From Branchiostoma floridae (taxonomy: Eukaryota; Chordata; Leptocardii; Amphioxiformes; Branchiostomatidae), in NCBI RefSeq assembly GCF_000003815.2, contig NC_049979.1:18082576-18146575 (forward strand): 64,000 bases of DNA, in the 5' to 3' direction. A program made the translations under genes and the position numbers. This document shows positions 23,850 to 37,039 of the stretch, in pieces. Within the stretch, counting starts at the first letter, position 1. Each line of letters opens with the position of its first letter. The notes under the pieces were generated by a model. That model made no database searches. It saw nothing but the letters and a program-made list of their open reading frames with translations, and was not told where the DNA came from.

Positions 23850-26800
23850 GGCCTTGGCAAATATATTAAAAATCAACTTATGGAAATAGATCTGACTGTC
23901 TGCCTATTTGCATTGTGTTTGAAGAGACCTTTGGGTAGTTGGGTGATGGTGTATCCCACAAATGCCTAACAGCTTGTGGTAACAAATTCAGTTGTACTTT
24001 CTAACAATTACCTGATTTCAATGTCATAGAGAGGAGGCAAAGAATCTAAAAAAACTCCACTGTACACTGCTACTAGTATTAGAGTTGCAAAAACACATAT
24101 AAACAGAGACTGGGCTAAATCCTTACATCAGCTTGGAGAAAATGCCACAATACTGTATAAGCAAATATGTACTTTCTATTGTATAATTACCTTTGAAGAA
24201 TTACCTTTGAAAAACAAAAGTTTTCCCTTCGTGCCCCCGCAAACATAATTTTCTTAGTCGCAACATATTTCACACTTGTTCATTACCTACCTTTATGTTC
24301 ATGTTTGGCATCCTTGCAAACTTTGAAAGGTAAGTTATGTTCATGTTGTAAGTGGATCAAGGTGCTCAGATGAAACTTAAAATGGGTGAAAGTACTCTGA
24401 AGATACCTAAAGATAGTCAAGGTGCTCCGATGAAATTTAAAGACGGTCATGGTGCTTGGATGATATCTAAAAAGGAGTTCAAGCAGTCAGATGACAGTTC
24501 AATGCCCCTCCCTCCATATTTCTGTTTTGGAACAGGACCAATTTGGTGTTGGCCTTGGGCTGCATTTAGCAGTCCAGATGTTCGTGGCGAGCTGTTGTGT
24601 AGAAGTTAAAGGGCTAAAATTTGTGTGGGAAACAATGAAAACAGACCACATTCAATCACCAGCACCATATAATCTTCTTAAGGCGCTGCACCCACTACCC
24701 TTAACCTACTTTTACCTGTGGCTAAGTTCACAGCCCTCCAAGGCATAGTGACCTCATATGCTGTTTGTCAACTCTGCTACTTTGAATTTGTTTTAAATGA
24801 CAAAATAGTGGAAACTCCAGAAACATATGACATTATGACTAAGAATTACATGTCTTTAAAAAGCCAAGTAGCCTTTATTGCAACAATTTGTCTTTGATTT
24901 TACTGCCTACGGAAACAAAATTGAGATCTCAATGATTCACAGACACACAAGACCTACTTTTTAGCATACACACGTACAAAGTATTACCCAATAGCCTTGA
25001 TGAATGCTTATGCACTGATGATATATGTGTCACTTTTCTGTACTACACATGCTGAGGAAGTCAACATGGGAACCTTCAGGTTCCTTCCTCTTGCTCTCTT
25101 AGAAAAAAACTTGAGAAGCATTCAATTAACTTTGGTATGGAAGAAAAAAGATAAGAAAGAAAGGCTGGAGACAAAAAAAGTGTGGCTGGCATTAAATGAC
25201 ATTGTAATGAATGCATGATTGCTAGACAGGTCAGCAATTCAGGTTAAAGGTTGTGGCCCTGGTGAGTAGGTTAATCCTGCAGGAGATAAGGAAGAATCCA
25301 ATAAGGTACATGTCCAAATTGTTTGAAAAGGTAACAGACTGTATGTGTTCCCATTTTCCAGTTATGGAGGGTTTGGCAGATATGGCAGGATTAGGTCATT
25401 GCATGCACATAAGGTAGCATGTCTGGTGGACTGGGAAGACAAGCCATCTCTCTCCAGCCCATCATCTCCTCTCAGTCAACAATGAGTCATCAATGTAGCT
25501 CAGCAGTTGTTGAGGAGCCATATCAAATGGCTGATACTGGTTGATGGCGATGAAACACTAAGTCCAGAAAACTCTGACACAGGAAAAACATGAAATGTAT
25601 GGGAACTGCATTCTATAACATTAAAGCCCCAAACATATGCAACACAGGCTATTCACAGTGCTATATAGTACAGTACATACTGTACGGTACATTTACAGAC
25701 TAATAAATTGAAAAATCAGTATAATGAACATAATTGTTAGGCAAAAGGACTTTTCATGTTAAGGTTCTAGACTAAAGTTCAACCTACTTAATCATTGAGC
25801 AAACTAAAGTCAATCAATACTCATGTTGTAATAAATGTGTATCATTGTGCAATGGTTGTCTTTAGACACCTTTCAGGAATCTGTCCATTAGTATTTCAGT
25901 CCATTTAGCATGATCTAATCAAAAGGTAATTTCAGAGCAAGGATGGTATATGTTTTCCCCAGGTCTACCAAAACAATTTCCTTTGAATGTGAATATCTTG
26001 CATAATCAGTTTGCTCATCAAATGTACTATCTCTTTCAATTTGAAAACTTAGCTAAGTTAAAAGCCAGTAATAGAGAATATATAATTGCTTTGAAAAAAA
26101 AGAAGTAAACGTGATCAGGAGGTGTGCATAACCTAACCTGACCCTATATATACACTTCTTATCATTGCGTTACATGCCAACAATTCCGGTTGCGACATTG
26201 ATAGGCTATAAGTAAAGAGTGTTAGAGAAGGTCATGGGAGGTGCCAGGCAGCCACATGTGCAAAACAGTATGGTCTGATAAAACACTTCTTAATAGAACC
26301 AGGAGGTTCATGCTTGCATCCTGTTGAGGCAAATATTTTGCATCATCATTTGATACGTTTGACAAGTTACAGAGCAACATCTTATATCAATGTGCCTCGC
26401 AACATCACTTGTACATTTCTGTTTGGCTGTTCGAACAGCACAGAATCAATATCTTTACCTGCAATTTAACTGTCCCTATAGCATAGCAGAGTTACTACTC
26501 TGATTGTGTGATATGTCTTGTCTGTGAAATAGAGAGAAAACAGAATTCTCTTTGGAGCATATAGAGAGCAGAAATATATTTACCTGCTATTTAATTGTCC
26601 CAGTATCAAGCTATTATATAACCCTTGATATACAAAACTGAAATTTGGTTTGAGACTGAGTTAACCTACAGGTATCAAAATTAACAGAATAATTTGAAAT
26701 GTACAAAATGGTGTAACACCTGTCACATAACAGCTGTGATTTCTGTACTCAACTTTGCCAGGCAGGCAGAGAACTTCTGAGAATCCTACAGTGTCAACTG

Positions 26801-29800
26801 GGGTTCTCGTGTGTCAGAACAAATTACGAACTGCTGCACAAAGTGCCTGGGGAGAGAAGTGAGGGAAAACAAGTGTCACACTCTGTGAACAAACCCTGTA
26901 CTTCTGCTCTGTGATTGACAGAACAGCACTGTGTAACACAGCAGGTTTGCCCTCAGGAGAAAGGTGCCATGCCTACATACCACAATACCTAATTCCACAA
27001 TAACTACATGCCACAACCTACCACAAGCAACATTTTCACCCAGAAAACAAGTTTGAAGTTATGAAGCAATATCCCTGATACAAGTAAGTCAACATAACAC
27101 TATTAATTTGATAACTTTTCAAGCAAGTTCAGTAAGAACCAAAGAGCAATTGATCATATGATTCATCATTGCTCCAATATAGCTGACTCGACACTTTCAA
27201 TCACATAAACAAATACAAATTGCCTGCAAGAATAAACTGTTGAGGTCTCCATGAAATGACATGTATACATTGTCACAACATATATAAATTGTGTACAAGC
27301 CATTTGTGAATTAAAATATGTATGTATTCTGTACAAATTAGAATGTACATTTAATAATCATTATTGAAGGTACAAATAATTAGAGCTACATGTATGTGCC
27401 ACAACTTAACAAAAAAATAAACCACAAGTTCTTCACAATGCCAGCCTACGAAATTATAAAAAAAGATCCTTATCATGTAAGTACTATAGTCCAGATATGT
27501 AGAAAAAAAAAACTCAGACTAACTTCTTCTATTACCATTGAGTAGTCTGGTGAATACATACTTGAAAGTAAAGCAATATTTCAAAGAGTGACATATTGCC
27601 CAGTACTGCTTGGTGTTGTAACATTTAGTGATTTACAATACTTGTTGGCTGAACGACTTTAATACCCCCCAACATTAGGTCATTGGCAGAACCACTGCAT
27701 ACTTCAGAACCCCCCGAAAGAAGTTTCAGACAGCCACTCCTGGGTAAGGAACTCAAAGTTCATCAGTCACTTCAGGAACCTCCACAAGAAGCCATCCTGC
27801 AACCCTGCGTGAAGAATCCAGACTAGCTGAGCACGGCAAATCTAAGCATGTACCAGGCATATATTTGCCGTCTGGCGCCGAGTAAAGATTGGTGCCAAAT
27901 ATGACAAGAGCTGCTGATTGTCCAATTAGACTTGAAGAGCAAACACCAGACCCTTTGATCTGTGCCGCCAACATAAGTAAATACGTCAAGCTTTGGGTGT
28001 CCAAAGCTGGTTAGCCCAAGTGTGAAAAGTCAACATTTGCTAGAGGGCTGTGCCTGTGAGATCTGTTGGTCATGAACCTTTCATCATGGCTCATACAAAA
28101 CCTCTTTGGGAAAATTATTTGATTAAGAGTGTGAGATTTCTAGATGAAAGACTTCAGAACTTCAGAGGTGATTGTCAGTTTGACTGATGTGGGATTGAAG
28201 TGTGCCAAAGTGCAAAAATCAAACTGTCTCCAGACAAAATCAAGCTGCTATTCATACCTTTCCTGTGAACTCTGTATCTTTGTCAAGGACTGAGAACAGT
28301 TGGAGAGTGACTGCTTGTATAACAGGTAGTTCCTTCCAAAAATGTCAACAGATTTTGAACAAAGATAAAATCCACATATTTGTGATATGGTTTTACTTAA
28401 ATATGGCTCTTTTCAGAAACATGTCCAGTATTTCTTAATACTCTGAAACACAGGGAAGTTTGAAGTATGTTTCACTGTGACAAAATAACATTTACATATC
28501 AAAGATTAGCAGAAAATCTAAAAGTGAGCGGCATGCCAGCTTGAAGTGAACACTGTACTCTGTTCTGTTTATTGATTATGCAAATTGTACAACAAAGGAA
28601 AGAGTTCTGGTAGAGTAGCACTTTTCCTTTTCAATAGTTACTTTGATTTTGTGTGACAAAGTTTGTAGCACCATACTTTTGGCTTTGGCATAGCATAGGT
28701 ATCTGATGAGGCAATGATTATAACATAAGCTTGCTTGTACCACAAGGGCCTTTGTTTCGCTCACCTTCTGTTTGCTTAAGACAGTCCCAGAGTAAATCAG
28801 TACCTCTAGAGATTGACACTGTTATGTATACACCCCAACAAATGATGATTGTTGGACTGATTGCCCTGTGCATGCTTACAGTATGTTACATATGCAGAAG
28901 TTGTCCTGAACTTGCTGCAATCTACAGTACAATAGAAGGCCAGTCAGATAAAGACTATAGTATAGAATTCAATATCAAACAGAGAAATATTTTATCTTGT
29001 CTATTCGAACAGCCCAAACAAGGGTGCAATAAAGAAAATGCCTTGAAAGCATTGAATTCTGAACCATAAAGACTTTTCATCATTATGAAAGAAGATTAAA
29101 TTCTAGGCTTTAGATGCCAGGACTTTGACTGTTTATCTATCTGTGTATTGTAAAACTGTTGACTGTGTATCTTTTTGATACCAGTACAATGAAAATGCAA
29201 CAATGAAATAGGACAAGTATCAGTGTACTTAAGATAAGAATGGTAAGCATGCCCACTAGTACTGCTGCACAATAATGTGAGAAGTCACGTTGTGCAAATT
29301 TAACACCTTCTCCAATCCCAAACTCAGTGGCCTAGTGAACCTTGGGTTGGAGACCTTCATCGCAGACAGGAGCGTCTGAAAATAGCACATGCCAGTCTGA
29401 ACACAACTGTCATTATCACACCTCCCTCTGGAATCCTGTAATTTCATTGGTCAGTATAAGGTTGATGCCTTCTGGCATGCAACACAATTTGGAACTGCCA
29501 TGCCAAGTTCCATGCCAAGATTCACATTCCTTCCTGTGACCCTGAGTTAACTTTTCTATGGGACAACTGGGACCTAAGAAAATGTTTAAAGTTACAAGTG
29601 AACAAATTTCTTTATTCCATGTGTATAGGACAAACTATAAGATTTGTGGTCCCATGGTTTCAAACAAGGAGGTTAGAATATTGCCCCAAATATCTCCTTA
29701 CTTTTAGCTTTCAAGGAGTGATTACTAAAAGTTATCATGTTTACCTTAGAAAATGTCTTTACCATCTGATACAGATGCTTTTGGAATCAGATCTAAACTG

Positions 29801-32800
29801 TTTTCCTTGTAGTAGCCGACATATAAATATCAGGAAAGGCAAAAAGGTTATTTCTCCAATGTTGGAACTGCTGTGTTTACATAACAAATCAGTGCTCCTC
29901 CCTAATTGTGCAGTAGCTTAGAGAACAGACAGGGCAGGGAGGGAATTTCACCCCTCTATTAAGTTAATGGAGTTCCCTACAGGGAGATGACATCATTCTA
30001 CTATTGCCAGCCACATGTTAATGGAACCTAATAAAATTATCACTTGGGATCCAACTGAGCCTGGGGAGTTCATCACAGACTGGTTGGGTTGCCAGGATAT
30101 TCTCTGGATTGTTGAAAGCTATTGCAGTATTTTGGAGAGAAAAATGCCATCACTGCCACATTTCTTTATACATGTACATTCTACAACTTTGACTTATTTT
30201 AGAGAAATGTACATTTTGTTGACATCTATTCAGGATTGCATGTCAATGTCCTGTTGAAAAATAAAATACAAATTTCTGTATCATTGGCCTTTTGGAATAA
30301 GGGTATCAAAATATCCACATGAGGAATAGTTAGATGTTTATTTCCCTTTGCTATAAACAAATATATCATACTGGTAATCATGTCTGGAATCACCAAGACT
30401 AGATTACTTCCCCCTCATATGTTACAAATATCAATGTATTGGATTACATTTTCCCTAAATGCATGATTTTATTCATTTAATTTCATGTGTGATGCTTACT
30501 AAAATCAATTTACCACTGGGAAAACAAACTATCTCTTGAAATAACCTCTGTAGATTTGCATAAAACCTTGGGACGTTTATAAATAAAGGCTGTGCTATTT
30601 CCTGATGACATCATCCCCCAGCCGGATCTAACCCTGTCCTTGTTCCTGTTCCCTATGACAGACCCAGGCAGGGGGCCTACCTCATGTTTTACAAATGTGT
30701 ACTACCGGTACAGCTTACCTTCCATGGTACAAATAGAATATTGTTTACTGTATTTCTTTAAAATCTATTTTTTAACCTGCTTGTTTAAACAAAATGATTC
30801 CAGCAACAGGAGCACTGATTGCAGAAGAGAAGATTTGCTGACAACAGCTGTCCACCTGTTCCTGGGAGAATTGGGCAGGGTTCTTTATCATTCTCCATAT
30901 ATGGGAAATATCTTCCATTTTAGTATACACAGTTTAGTGCCCTCATTTGAGAGACATGTGATCTACCATCCCAGTATGGGTGTGATAAAATTGGATAACC
31001 ACCTGTCTGATAGCAAGGCTACTCCAAATATGCTACTCGTTTCTTAAATGGCAGTTCCCAGATTCTGGGAAATGGGGGAAAAGGCAGTTCAGTACATTCG
31101 GGTGCTTTGTTATTTATACATGTAGAAATCTTCTCTGGTGCTGTAGACAATGAACTAAGAGCCAAGCTGCCACTGTTAGTTAAAAAATGCTTCCCTTTAC
31201 TTTTAGTCAGCATCTATTTTGGCACACCAACCTACACCTGTGCAGACTTGGGGGAGGCATGAAAACACGATATCCCAAATTGGTCTGTATCCAGATGGCA
31301 CTGTACAGCTCTCACTATCAAAACACAGCAAGAATCCTGCGCAAGTATATTGAATAATCACAGACTAATTATAATGTACAGCTTGCAGCAATGCTGCCTC
31401 AAGCAAAATCAAGTTGAAATATAAGTTGTACTAAACATCAATGGCATCAGAATTGACTTTGGATGGCAGGAAAGAACTGGAGCTGTTTCAGTGTTGACTG
31501 TCCTTTTTAAAATCTACCTCTGATATTAAAAGACAAAAAGACTGCCAAGCATGTAATGTTAACTGGGCAGTTAATTTCTGTCTATAGGACATCCTTTCAA
31601 TGGAGACTGGAAATGACCTTTCTCAGTGAGATTGTCAGACTCAGCTGATGCATACCATATGATATGTCTTTACAGATATAAGGCAGTCTCACTAAACAGA
31701 AACAGCCCAACATGCCCCCCCCTTGTGTCTGCATATACATCCTTAGTCAGCTAAGCCAAGACTCCACATAACAACAGCACTTCATGAAAGTCATGGTAGA
31801 AAACAAGTTCAAGAACCTGGACCAGTTCCACTGTCCCCATTAACCCCACAGAATAGACACACCTAATGTAAGGTGTATAAAGTTTCTCCCACAAACAGGA
31901 GGTTCCAAGAAGTTCACCTCCTGTTTTCTATACGTACTTCCTGGTAGCTGATGACATCATCACCCGCTGGTACCAAGAGGTATTACAGATCATGTTACTG
32001 TAGGGGCCGGAGTGGGCTAGTCGTCTGTTTGTTGTTCAGTTTTCACATGAGGTTCTTTAACAATTAAAACTAATGAAAATGACAAAAAGATGTGAGCTAA
32101 TTTCAACATCACAATCTGTCTATAAATCTTGGGCTCATCTGGTTTAGGCTCTGTAACAGTAACATAACAAGGATTTTGATGACCATGAATTGATACAGAA
32201 GTGAGACAGCAGGTGGCAATTTCAGCATAACCACCTGACTGTAGCTTGGGAGACAATATTAGTACCCAAATGAAATATAAAGCTTTATGATTTTCTAAAT
32301 ACTGTGATATTACAGTATGTATATTATACAGTCCCTCAGGTAAGGCTCAGTCCATATAATGTAACATTAGAAGAGTCTTGTGGTCCATAGATAGCCCAAA
32401 GAAATTTATAAAGTACCAGTACATATTCTCTGGCTGGAATACAAAGTACTGTATTGAAGGTACTAGGCCCAGGCTAATGACATCACAGTCTGCTGATTGG
32501 TCAGTGTACTAAAAGCTGCCAAGGACCTTTCCCAAGTACATTGGAGTGCCCGGTACCTAATACACAAACATAAACAGACCTTTCAAATGGGCTGGAGTGC
32601 TCCGATCTGAACAAGCACAGTTTAGAGGGTGACATGAGGGACTGGTATTTGCCTTACATGTTCTTTGGGGCATGGAAGCATTCACAACAATGTTTCTGTA
32701 GACATCAAGGCCATGCTCATTAATGTACTGTGCAGAAATTGCTCTCAGCTTGATGATACAAAGCCTGATGAACAGGCTCCAGGGCTTAGTAAGCGAAAAA

Positions 32801-34925
32801 GGTTGAGTCAGCAGTTACTGCACAGGATGGTACCCAGGCTTAAAATCTTACAATTGGATAAGATTGATGTTCTGCCCGCCAATGCCTCCAAAGGAGTGTG
32901 TTACCCAAGGTATCCTGGGCTACTGCTTGACCATACATAAACTAAACTTGACATGTCTGATATATCTTTCTATCTAACTTTTTCCAAGTAGAATTACTGC
33001 AAAACTTGAAACTACTTGACACTTTTGTTTGGTTGCAAGTGCATCTTGTTACAGCAAGGAGGTTAAAAAAGACCTTAGTTCAGTTAATGGTACCAGTCTA
33101 TACATGTGTATTCAACCTTGCTTTGTAAATTTTGTATACAATACGACAAAACAATGAATCCTGTTTCTGCAACAAAGCAGGACAACTGTCAAATGCCACT
33201 GATCATGAAGTTTTGCAGTGTTCTTCTGAGAACCTGACCATTACTATTGGATGTTTCATCAAAAGCTTCAGGGAAAAGTTTTATGGAAATGTGTCAAATT
33301 TCCCACTGACTTTTTTTTAAGCTGCCTCTGTTCCTCTTACAGATGTTACCTATTCATTACTAGAGGTGCTTATTCTGTTTTGTTTTTGTTGTACATGTGA
33401 CCTCCAGCAGTCAAACTTTTCACATGGCTAGTATACTGTCAACTTAGCCTGAGGCTGGGGTGAATGACCAGCCTACAAGAGGTTGATGACCTGGTGCTTG
33501 GACCTGGCCAGTAACACCAAGGATGTACCAGCAACAGTTACATCCAACTTCTAGGAAAGCAGGAAGGACACAACTCCTGCTGGGGGATCCAATTGTTTTC
33601 CTCTCATTCAGAGGTACTGATGGAACATGGAGCAGGATATTTCCTTCTTAAAAATGTTTCCACAATTGTAACATATAACAGATGTGTTCTGCTGAGTCAT
33701 CAGTGCAGTGAAGCCCTGTGGTAGTAGCCCTGTGGTGGCTTCAACAAGCAGCTGTACAAGTGCCAACATTGAAGTCCATGCTACAGTACAGCAGACCTTC
33801 ACCTTCACAGACATGCGTCAAACTAGGCCTATCAAGTGTGCAATCTTCATAATTACTACATATTGCAGTTGCTTATTATCATACAAAAGGGGAAATTCTG
33901 TAAGATAGGATTTTGAACTTGTCATTACTGATAAAGCCACAGAGTTAACGACTTCCTCCAGCATGGTAACCACACCCTACACTTTTGTTATTTTTCTATT
34001 TTTCAAGTGGCAAATTTCCTTTTTCAATCACTGGTACCAGAGCCTCCTGAAGTCTCCTTTTACTTACCCATTAAAAGAAAAGAATATTACCATTGTGACA
34101 ACCAAGTAGATGAGTTGCTCTAGCCTGTCATTACGTGAACATGTACACGCACATGTAAGGGAAAGCTACCCCCTACCATTTGGTAATGAGGGTTTTTTGC
34201 CTAGAGTGCTAGATAATGATAGGTATCCTCAACAGTGGAAAGCAGCCTGGAGACAAGAGAACTTTCCACTCAAGGCTTGATGAGTTTGCAGTTGACCAAA
34301 CTGGTCTACAAAGGTGAAAATACTCCATCATCATTTTGTTTCAAGGTCTAGAAAAGTACAAGGTACATAATTCTATTACTTGGATGTACCAGTTGGTGGA
34401 AGCTTGTGCAAATGTGCTACATGAATGTCACTATATGGAAGCAACACTAGAGAAAAATCAGCCAGTCATCAAATGCAGTATTGCCTCTCTATCATATGTT
34501 TGTTCATCAAATTATCATAAAGCCTTCTAACCCCTTGGACACACACGTTGGGAGGAAAAGGCAGTCTATTCCTACATAATCACAGATTAGGGACACAAAA
34601 CATCAAAGAACTCCCAGCCGCCAATGCTCATTATGTCTGGACTACCACGTGAAACTGACAATTATCAACCAACAAAGCTCATTACAGACTATGGGAACCA
34701 AAGGAAACACCGTTAAATGGAGGGTAGGAGATTACAAGCAAGAAAATATACAGTAAATGGGGGACAATTGAAGTTGCATGCGTCATATGCTGATGTAGTG
34801 TCTTTGTTACTAAAAAGAGAACTAAGACTTTTTTCTGAAGAAAAGTAGCAGCAATGTCGTCAGCTATGTGATTTGTCTATAGATCAGAAGGGAGAACATA
34901 GAAATTTAACCTAAGTATTTAAATA
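23850..34925. other. intergenic DNA, no gene recognised
   Basis: About 11 kb of AT-rich DNA. The only structured item is a degenerate 30-bp tandem repeat at 24357-24476. Open frames (for example 28731-29069 on plus, 27753-28004 on minus) are short, isolated and unlike any family I know. I cannot support a gene here; distal regulatory DNA is possible but unproven. Confidence 0.5.
24357..24476 (+). repeat. degenerate 30-bp tandem repeat, four units
   Basis: Units begin at 24357, 24387, 24417 and 24447; units 1 and 3 are most alike (TCAAGGTGCTC, GATGAAA, TTTAAA/CTTAAA). The 30-bp period is a multiple of three and an open frame runs through it, giving a ten-residue repeat (QGAQMKLKM-like). The frame ends at 24609 with no recognisable product, so it may be only a minisatellite. 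Confidence 0.6.
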
Positions 34926-35134
34926 CTGTAAATGCAGAAATTTTCGCGGTGGATTAATGTTCGCGGTTTTCGCGGTGACCACTTCACCGCGAACTTAAAT
35001 CCGCCGCGAACATTTTTTCTATTGTGGTATTTGACTTCAGTCTACGGTGTTACCGCGAACTTAAAACCACCGCAAAAAGTCCTTTTACCGGCTACCGCGA
35101 AATTAAGTCCCTGCGAACTTAAATGCATTTACAG
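34926..35134. mobile_element. TA-flanked MITE (CTGTAAATGCA family)
   Basis: It begins CTGTAAATGCAG and ends TGCATTTACAG, with TA immediately outside both ends. The interior alternates TTCGCGGT and ACCGCGAA words, so much of the 209-bp unit is self-complementary. It has no coding capacity. It is better preserved than its relative at 23147-23328. Confidence 0.8.
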
Positions 35135-35136
35135 TA

Positions 35137-36373
35137 GTCTATTGATCTGATGTCACTGTATACCAAAATTTTACTTGTAGTTGTACAAGTACCACAATCA
35201 TTTTTCAAAATATTACATAATCATGCAATCTTTCCCTTACAACTTTTCTGACATATAGTAACTAACATGTGCATACACCCTGGCCATGCATAACATCATA
35301 ACAATACTGTTAGCAACCTTGTCGGACATTGGCCCCAATGGCCCCTCCAGTTAACAGATTTAAAACTCATGAAATGTATAACAGAGAAATAATTCATGTA
35401 TTTATTAGTTGAACTGTAAGTTAACCTATGATAGTTAACTGTACTGTCAATGCCTGATAATCAATGAAGGTGGTCTGTCTCAAACTGTGAGGCATTGAAG
35501 CTATTAATTACCTATTAGACAAAGAATAAATGTTTTCTAGCTTGTAACAAGATTTCATTGTGCTTCATCTAAGTAAAACAAACAGCAAACCTACTGGTAA
35601 TTATCTAAAGATTAGTGTTATATAAACATATTCAAAGAGCTTTCATGGGAAGTTTGGGAACCCTGCAAATTCTTGCAAAAACAAAAGGCTGGTGGCCTTC
35701 AGGAGTATTCTGTTGATTGTTTAAATACCACTGAATGTCAACAGTCCTTTAACTGTCACTGAATGTATCAAGGGGCTGTTTGGCCAAAAAAATATTTTGT
35801 AAAACCCTATAGGCTTGCAGAAGTATACAAATATGTCCATCTTAATTCATTGGGCTTTGTAATAAGAGGTTACATATTTACCAGAAATGAACAATTCCTT
35901 CAAAGATGAACTTTCCCAAACTGATTGGCATGTTACATTTCACATGTCACACATATAGTTTCATGACGGTCTGTATAAAACAATATAGTTCCAATTGAAA
36001 ATACTTTTCATTGATATATTAGATATCATACATGAACAATGCATATAATATCAGGCTCAGAGATTAGAGTTTGGTGATTTTTTTTCCTTATTCAACAGCA
36101 AGCACCCTTTCACTGACTGAAAAGGTGAGTAAATCAATGCACAAAAGAAGAACAGGAAAGCAAACTAGGCCAAATTTATCAACATGTTCAGAATAGCCCA
36201 TGGACTGGAACAGGAACAAGGCCATTAGAAGATACTATCTGGTCATTTCCTTCTCACACCTGTGCCCTGACGTCAACAGAGTACAATCAGGGTTCTGGAC
36301 AATACCTGGAACAACAGTTACTAGGAGACAGGTGTCTCTGTGGTGGTGCTAGTGTGCCTGTGCAGATTTGATT
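35137..36373. other. intergenic DNA, nothing recognised
   Basis: AT-rich sequence without convincing frames, repeats or element ends. Confidence 0.5.
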
Positions 36374-36375
36374 TA

Positions 36376-37037
36376 AGGTTCCAGTTCGGAATTTCAAGTG
36401 TCCAGATATCTAAATAGTCCCTAAGAATAAGACGCAAATCAGAGGTTGTCTCCATAGTTTTAGCTCTAGATTTTTCGGCTATCGCTTTAAAAGTCTATAA
36501 TCTTTTATACTTCTCCAAATGCTTGTTGTTCGTAGCGTTTTATGGTGTCGGAGATTTGATCGTGCGGCGAACACTTCCTGGTATTAGTGCGCGCGATAGC
36601 GGTAAAGCGTTTCGTCGCCTAATTACCCAGATCATGCGTTCTATGTGCGTTTTGGGTGTTTTAGCGCCATCGGAGCTTGCGGAAAACGTATCGGATAACT
36701 TTTTTTCCTTTTTACTCAGTATACAGAAGAAGTCTTGACCTTCATTGCCATATGAGTCATTATCCCAGGAAAATTCATTTTTTCCGTGTAGCGGCCTGTA
36801 AAATATGGCCCCAAATTAGCAATTTTTTTATGAAAAGCATATATTTTTGATGGTTTTTACCAAAAATAACATTTCTACAGAAAATGTCAAATGAGTCTGT
36901 CGGTCAGCGACAACACACCCTTTTCCATCGGAAACATTGAATTATCCGAAAAACGGTGTTTTGAGAAGCGTTAGTGCTTTTCCCAGAGACAGTCAAATCG
37001 GCCCCAAATCCTAAAAAAAAACTCCGAACCGGAACCT
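36376..37037. mobile_element. 662-bp TA-flanked non-autonomous DNA element
   Basis: The left end AGGTTCCAGTTCGGAATTT and the inverted right end AGGTTCCGGTTCGGAGTTTT match at nearly every position over ~19 bp. TA flanks both ends (36374-36375 and 37038-37039). The interior is more GC-rich on its left side than the flanks but has no transposase motif. A Tc1/mariner-type target is implied by the TA. Confidence 0.7.
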
Positions 37038-37039
37038 TA

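Noticed and set aside
27753-28004. 83-codon minus frame with Ser/Ala/Leu-rich, protein-like composition
   Set aside because: Isolated, no recognisable domain, no convincing flanking splice sites; probably chance in a slightly GC-richer patch.
28731-29069. 112-codon plus frame with a hydrophobic segment that could mimic a membrane helix
   Set aside because: The hydrophobic stretch is what AT-rich DNA often encodes; there is no neighbour exon or family match.
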